Source of the DNA: Planctomycetia bacterium
GTDB taxonomy: Bacteria; Planctomycetota; Planctomycetia; Gemmatales; Gemmataceae
DNA length: 9,330 nucleotides
Direction: 5' to 3'
Assembly (NCBI GenBank): GCA_005773755.1
Contig: SXHE01000760.1
Coordinates: 1 to 9,330 of the forward strand
Part shown: positions 7,333 through 9,330 of the stretch, in pieces
Layout of the letters: every line of letters starts with the position of its first letter
Numbering within the stretch: position 1 is the stretch's first letter
Program-made: the position numbers and the translations under genes
The notes under the pieces: model-generated
Seen by the model: only the letters and a program-made list of their open reading frames with translations
Database searches by the model: none
Told to the model about the DNA's origin: nothing

Positions 7333-7361
7333 AAGGTAGCGAACCCACGGCGCGCGGACAA
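7333..7361 (-). promoter_or_regulatory. Candidate promoter of lpxD-lpxI
   Basis: Minus-strand TTGTCC (7361-7356) and TACCTT (7338-7333) are separated by 17 bases and would give a leader of about 45 nt. Matches to consensus are 4/6 and 3/6, so this is weak. The 173-bp gap between the hypothetical gene stop and lpxD must hold a promoter if the two are not co-transcribed. Confidence 0.3.
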
Positions 7362-7455
7362 GTCCAACCGGCTCTGGGGGAAGTATCGGCCTGGGGGAAT
7401 GTCGGAGAGAGACAGAACCGTGTGAACCGGCGACGACCGCGCACGGCCGTGCCGG

Positions 7456-7818
7456 TTATGCCGGTGAGATGCCCGAAAGTCGCGCGAAGTCGTCGGCCGT
7501 CTCGCCTTCGACCGTACCGCCGCCGGCCGCGGCGCACGCCCACGCCACCCGGTCGCGCGCCGATAGCAGCGCCGCGTCCGCGTTACTCCACACGATGCAA
7601 GTGAGGGCGTCGCCGCTGTGCCGGACCGTAACCATGCCGGCCGCGACGCCCACCCGCAGCTCGCGCCACCCACCTTCCGGCTCCTCGTCAGGAAACGCCG
7701 GGAGGCCGTCGATCATGCGGAGCAGGCCCGCTTCGCCGACTCGCACGAGCTGCGCGCGGACCTCCGCCCAAGCGGGAACGGCACCCCCCGCGAAGCGAAC
7801 GGTGCAATCGAGGCCCAT
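7456..7818 (-). CDS. Hypothetical protein, 120 aa
   Basis: I do not recognise this protein. It is small, soluble-looking and acidic, with no signal peptide or membrane helix. It begins MGLDCTVRFAGG and has alternating beta-like stretches (WRELRVGVAAGMVTVRHSG, LTCIVWSN) followed by an Ala-rich helical stretch (ADAALLSARDRVAWACAAAGG) and ends at TAA 7458-7456. Coding status is supported by a good ribosome-binding site, AAGGGAG (7830-7824), five bases before the ATG at 7818, and by the fit between flanking genes. A GTG at 7833 would add five residues but would place the ribosome site inside the gene. It is divergent from nfo across 101 bp and may share regulation with it; functional linkage is untested. 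Confidence 0.7.
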   Translation of the reverse strand: MGLDCTVRFAGGAVPAWAEVRAQLVRVGEAGLLRMIDGLPAFPDEEPEGGWRELRVGVAAGMVTVRHSGDALTCIVWSNADAALLSARDRVAWACAAAGGGTVEGETADDFARLSGISPA

Positions 7819-7919
7819 GAGCGCTCCCTTCACTCGGACATTGCTACAAGCTCGCTACTGGCGCTGTGGACGCGCCGATTCGTGGCAACAATATCCACAT
7901 TACCAACGGAGGCCGCGCG

Positions 7920-8777
7920 ATGCCGCTTTTTGGAACCCACGTCTCAACGCAGGGCGGAGTTGTGAACGCGATCCGCAACGCGCTCGCGCTCGGGTGCGAC
8001 ACGCTCCAACTGTTCACCAAGAACGCGAACCAGTGGCAGGCCGCGAAGCTGGCCGAGACGGATGTGCGCGCGTTCCGCACGGCCGCGAGCGCTTCGAACC
8101 TCCGGTTCCTGACCGCGCACGATTCTTACCTCATCAACCTCGCGACACCGGACGACGCGCTGTTCGCGAAGTCGGTCGCGGCGTTCGTCGTCGAGATGGA
8201 GCGCGCCGAAGCGCTCGGCCTGAGCTATCTGGTGACGCACCCCGGTTCGCACGTCGGCAGCGGGGAGGAAGCCGGCCTCGCCCGCGTCATCGCCGGGTAC
8301 GAGGAGGTTCACGCGCGGTGCAACGGCTTCGGCGTCCGCGTGCTGATCGAAACGACTGCGGGCCAGGGCACCGCGCTGGGCCACCGGTTCGAGCACATCG
8401 GCACCATCCTCCAGCGGGCGCGCTGCGCCGATCTCATGCACGTGTGCTTCGACACCTGCCACGTCTTTGCCGCCGGCTACGCGCTGGCGAGCGCGAGCGA
8501 CTACGCGGCCACGTTCCAGCAATTCGACGACGTGGTCGGGCTGTCGCACCTGAAACTGTTTCACATCAACGACAGCGCGAAGCCGTTCGGCAGCCGGAAG
8601 GACCGGCACGCGGGCATCGGCCGCGGCGAAATTGGGATCGATGCCTTCCGCCAGCTCGTGACCGACGCGCGGTTCGCGGACCTGCCCATGATTCTTGAGA
8701 CGCCGAAGGAAGACGACGATGACGTACCGATGGACGCGGTGAACCTCGACGTGCTCTGCGGGTTCCTCAGAATGTGA
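7920..8777 (+). CDS. nfo: Deoxyribonuclease IV (AP endonuclease, endonuclease IV)
   Basis: A 285-residue TIM-barrel enzyme that nicks DNA 5' to abasic sites and removes blocked 3' ends during base-excision repair, using three zinc ions. All nine zinc ligands of E. coli Nfo have counterparts at an almost constant offset: His67 (TAHDSY), His107 (THPGSH), Glu144 (IETTAGQG), Asp178 and His181 (CFDTCHVF), His215 (FHINDS), Asp228 and His230 (KDRH), Glu260 (LETP). The N-terminus GTHVS is typical, and the length equals the E. coli enzyme. The start at 7920 follows GGAGG (7908-7912) by seven bases; an in-frame ATG at 7866 would add 18 residues without family similarity. It is followed by a 466-bp non-coding stretch, so it is probably monocistronic. 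High confidence of activity. Confidence 0.97.
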   Translation: MPLFGTHVSTQGGVVNAIRNALALGCDTLQLFTKNANQWQAAKLAETDVRAFRTAASASNLRFLTAHDSYLINLATPDDALFAKSVAAFVVEMERAEALGLSYLVTHPGSHVGSGEEAGLARVIAGYEEVHARCNGFGVRVLIETTAGQGTALGHRFEHIGTILQRARCADLMHVCFDTCHVFAAGYALASASDYAATFQQFDDVVGLSHLKLFHINDSAKPFGSRKDRHAGIGRGEIGIDAFRQLVTDARFADLPMILETPKEDDDDVPMDAVNLDVLCGFLRM

Positions 8778-8821
8778 AGTCCGTGTCAAGGGCAGTTTCC
8801 CCGCGCGCCGATGAATGGTGT

Positions 8822-8864
8822 GCAACGCTCACCGCCGCCCAACAACGGTTGCGGTGAACGCTGC
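8822..8864 (+). repeat. Imperfect hairpin downstream of nfo
   Basis: TCACCGC (8829-8835) pairs perfectly with GCGGTGA (8851-8857) around a 15-base loop, and pairing continues outward to 8822/8864 with two mismatches (12 of 14 pairs). It begins 45 bases after the nfo stop and could slow RNA decay or aid termination; there is no T-tract on the plus strand. Confidence 0.45.
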
Positions 8865-8873
8865 GAGGACTCA

Positions 8874-8904
8874 CACACCACCCGGTCCCCAGCCCCGTGG
8901 TGTG
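8874..8904 (+). repeat. 8-bp perfect hairpin downstream of nfo
   Basis: CACACCAC (8874-8881) and GTGGTGTG (8897-8904) are exact complements around a 15-base loop, followed by CGTTTC. It stands nine bases after the previous hairpin. A terminator role for nfo is possible but the T-run is only three bases. It may instead be the first element of the structured region that follows. Confidence 0.5.
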
Positions 8905-8908
8905 CGTT

Positions 8909-9049
8909 TCGGTGGCGGGAAGTCGCTTCGGCGGGTTGCGATCCGGCAGCCCCCTGTTGCCGTGACTCCACCCGCGGAAGCCGTGTCCGGTCCGATCGGG
9001 CGTTCGACCCCCGACGATACCCGGTCCCGGAACTTCCCGCCCCCACCGA
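8909..9049 (+). ncRNA. Candidate structured RNA: three-way junction between nfo and eno
   Basis: Drawn by hand, this stretch folds as a closed three-way junction. The closing stem pairs 8909-8923 with 9032-9049 (15 pairs, one 3-base bulge). Arm two pairs 8925-8936 with 8970-8981 (11 of 12) and encloses an inner hairpin 8944-8948/8958-8962. Arm three pairs 8986-8990 with 9027-9031 and encloses 8996-9000/9010-9014. Both inner hairpins have 9-base loops, and only one, four and zero bases separate the arms. No gene is visible here. I recognise no known RNA class. Orientation is unproven; plus is preferred because a T-run follows the next inverted repeat. GC-rich DNA folds readily, so this is a hypothesis. 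Confidence 0.35.
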
Positions 9050-9154
9050 CCGGCTCCGGCGACTTGTTTCCACACCAGGATGTCGCCCGTCGGGCACGAC
9101 GCCCGCGGCCCACGACCTCCAACGCGCTCGCTCCCGCCGGAGCCGGTCGGTTTT
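9045..9154 (+). repeat. 17-bp perfect inverted repeat with T-run upstream of eno
   Basis: Bases 9045-9061 (starting ACCGACCGG) are the exact reverse complement of 9135-9151 (ending GGTCGGT), separated by 73 bases, and the right arm runs into TTTT (9151-9154) on the plus strand. The loop contains further short complementary stretches (CGGGC/GCCCG around 9089-9105). The last stem plus T-run could terminate a transcript coming from nfo or from the candidate RNA before the eno promoter. The left arm shares 9045-9049 with the closing stem of the preceding three-way junction, so the two folds compete over five bases. Confidence 0.6.
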
Positions 9155-9171
9155 CCTCGCCCTCACCTCAC

Positions 9172-9199
9172 TTGACCAATCGCACCGCGCACATATCCC
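9172..9199 (+). promoter_or_regulatory. Candidate eno promoter
   Basis: TTGACC (9172-9177; five of six to the -35 consensus) is followed after 16 bases by TATCCC (9194-9199; three of six, TAT kept). Transcription would start near 9206, about 38 bases before the eno ATG. The -35 is good and the -10 poor. Confidence 0.4.
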
Positions 9200-9243
9200 A
9201 TCAGCGATTCGCGCTCCCCTCCCCCCAAGACGAAGCACCCACG

Positions 9244-9330
9244 ATGAGCAAGATCAGTGCGCTCAAGGCCCGCGAGATTCTGGACAGCCGCGGCAACCCC
9301 ACGGTCGAAGTCGAGGTGATCCTCGCGTGC
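9244..9330 (+). CDS. eno: Enolase, N-terminal fragment (runs off the window)
   Basis: The first 29 codons, beginning MSKISALKAREILDSRGNP and continuing TVEVEV, match the highly conserved enolase N-terminus (AREILDSRGNPTVEVEV), including the SRGNPT loop that closes over the active site. Enolase converts 2-phosphoglycerate to phosphoenolpyruvate in glycolysis. The gene continues beyond 9330. The ATG at 9244 is placed exactly where enolases start, yet no Shine-Dalgarno site precedes it: the 20 upstream bases hold only weak purine stretches such as AAGACGAAG. Many planctomycete genes lack a clear site, so this is not decisive. Its upstream region is unusually long and structured. Confidence 0.95.
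   Translation, partial: MSKISALKAREILDSRGNPTVEVEVILAC

Noticed and set aside
5615..7339. A 574-codon open reading on the plus strand opposite lpxI and lpxD
   Set aside because: It is antisense to two genes with complete family motifs, is rich in Arg/Pro/Ala/His as expected for a GC-rich shadow frame, and shows no domain.
8915..8995. Resemblance to a cobalamin riboswitch (GGGAAGTC, GATCCGGCAGCCCCC, CCGTGAC in order)
   Set aside because: The spacing is wrong, the conserved CCCGCNACTGT core and the downstream ACCTGCC-type B12 box are missing, and neither neighbour is linked to cobalamin.
8996..9014. TTCGAC within a hairpin, recalling a tRNA T-arm
   Set aside because: The stem and loop sizes do not match a T-arm, and no acceptor, D or anticodon arm can be built around it.
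8905..9155. Possible RNase P RNA, tmRNA or SRP RNA in the nfo-eno gap
   Set aside because: I could not find the RNase P GAGGAAAGTCCGGGC and ACAGAA boxes, a tmRNA tRNA-like end, or the SRP GGAAGCAGC-type loop.
8786..9238. Minus-strand open readings of 83-150 codons in the nfo-eno gap
   Set aside because: Arg/Gly-rich low-complexity translations with no family signal and no good ribosome-binding site; several frames are open at once, as expected from GC content.

Overview
The window is GC-rich chromosomal DNA, most likely from a planctomycete of the Gemmata group (Gemmataceae). The main reasons are a TIGR02996 repeat-companion protein, a family expanded in Gemmata-like genomes; a GH10-like protein of a type I associate with planctomycetes; a PknB-like membrane kinase; and lipid A genes of the LpxD/LpxI type. 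This taxonomic call is inference from gene content, with no 16S or other marker in view.

Layout. Positions 1-46 hold the possible tail of a rightward gene. Then follow leftward genes, listed here in transcription order from right to left: a 120-aa hypothetical gene (7818-7456), lpxD (7282-6257), lpxI (6260-5367, overlapping lpxD by ATGA), a GH10-like gene (5218-3710), a Ser/Thr kinase (3357-2113), an EamA-family permease (2021-1065) and a TIGR02996 protein (1063-203). On the right two genes run rightward: nfo (endonuclease IV, 7920-8777) and the first 29 codons of eno (enolase, from 9244). The hypothetical gene and nfo are divergent, with 101 bp between their starts.

How the genes fit together. 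lpxD and lpxI carry out two of the early steps of lipid A synthesis (N-acylation, then UDP-diacylglucosamine pyrophosphate cleavage) and are almost certainly co-translated. The kinase, permease and TIGR02996 genes are on one strand with gaps of 91 and 1 nt and may form an operon. nfo (base-excision repair) and eno (glycolysis) are housekeeping genes with no evident link to the others.

Non-coding DNA. Two gaps exceed 300 bp. The 352-bp gap 3358-3709 holds a candidate kinase promoter and a 9-bp perfect hairpin. The 466-bp gap 8778-9243 between nfo and eno is the most interesting part of the window: it has no credible gene but can be drawn as two tandem hairpins, a compact three-way junction (8909-9049), and a 17-bp perfect inverted repeat ending in TTTT (9045-9154), followed by a candidate eno promoter. 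I regard it as a candidate structured RNA or leader. GC-rich DNA folds easily, so comparative evidence is needed. I found no CRISPR array, tRNA, rRNA, insertion sequence or defence system.
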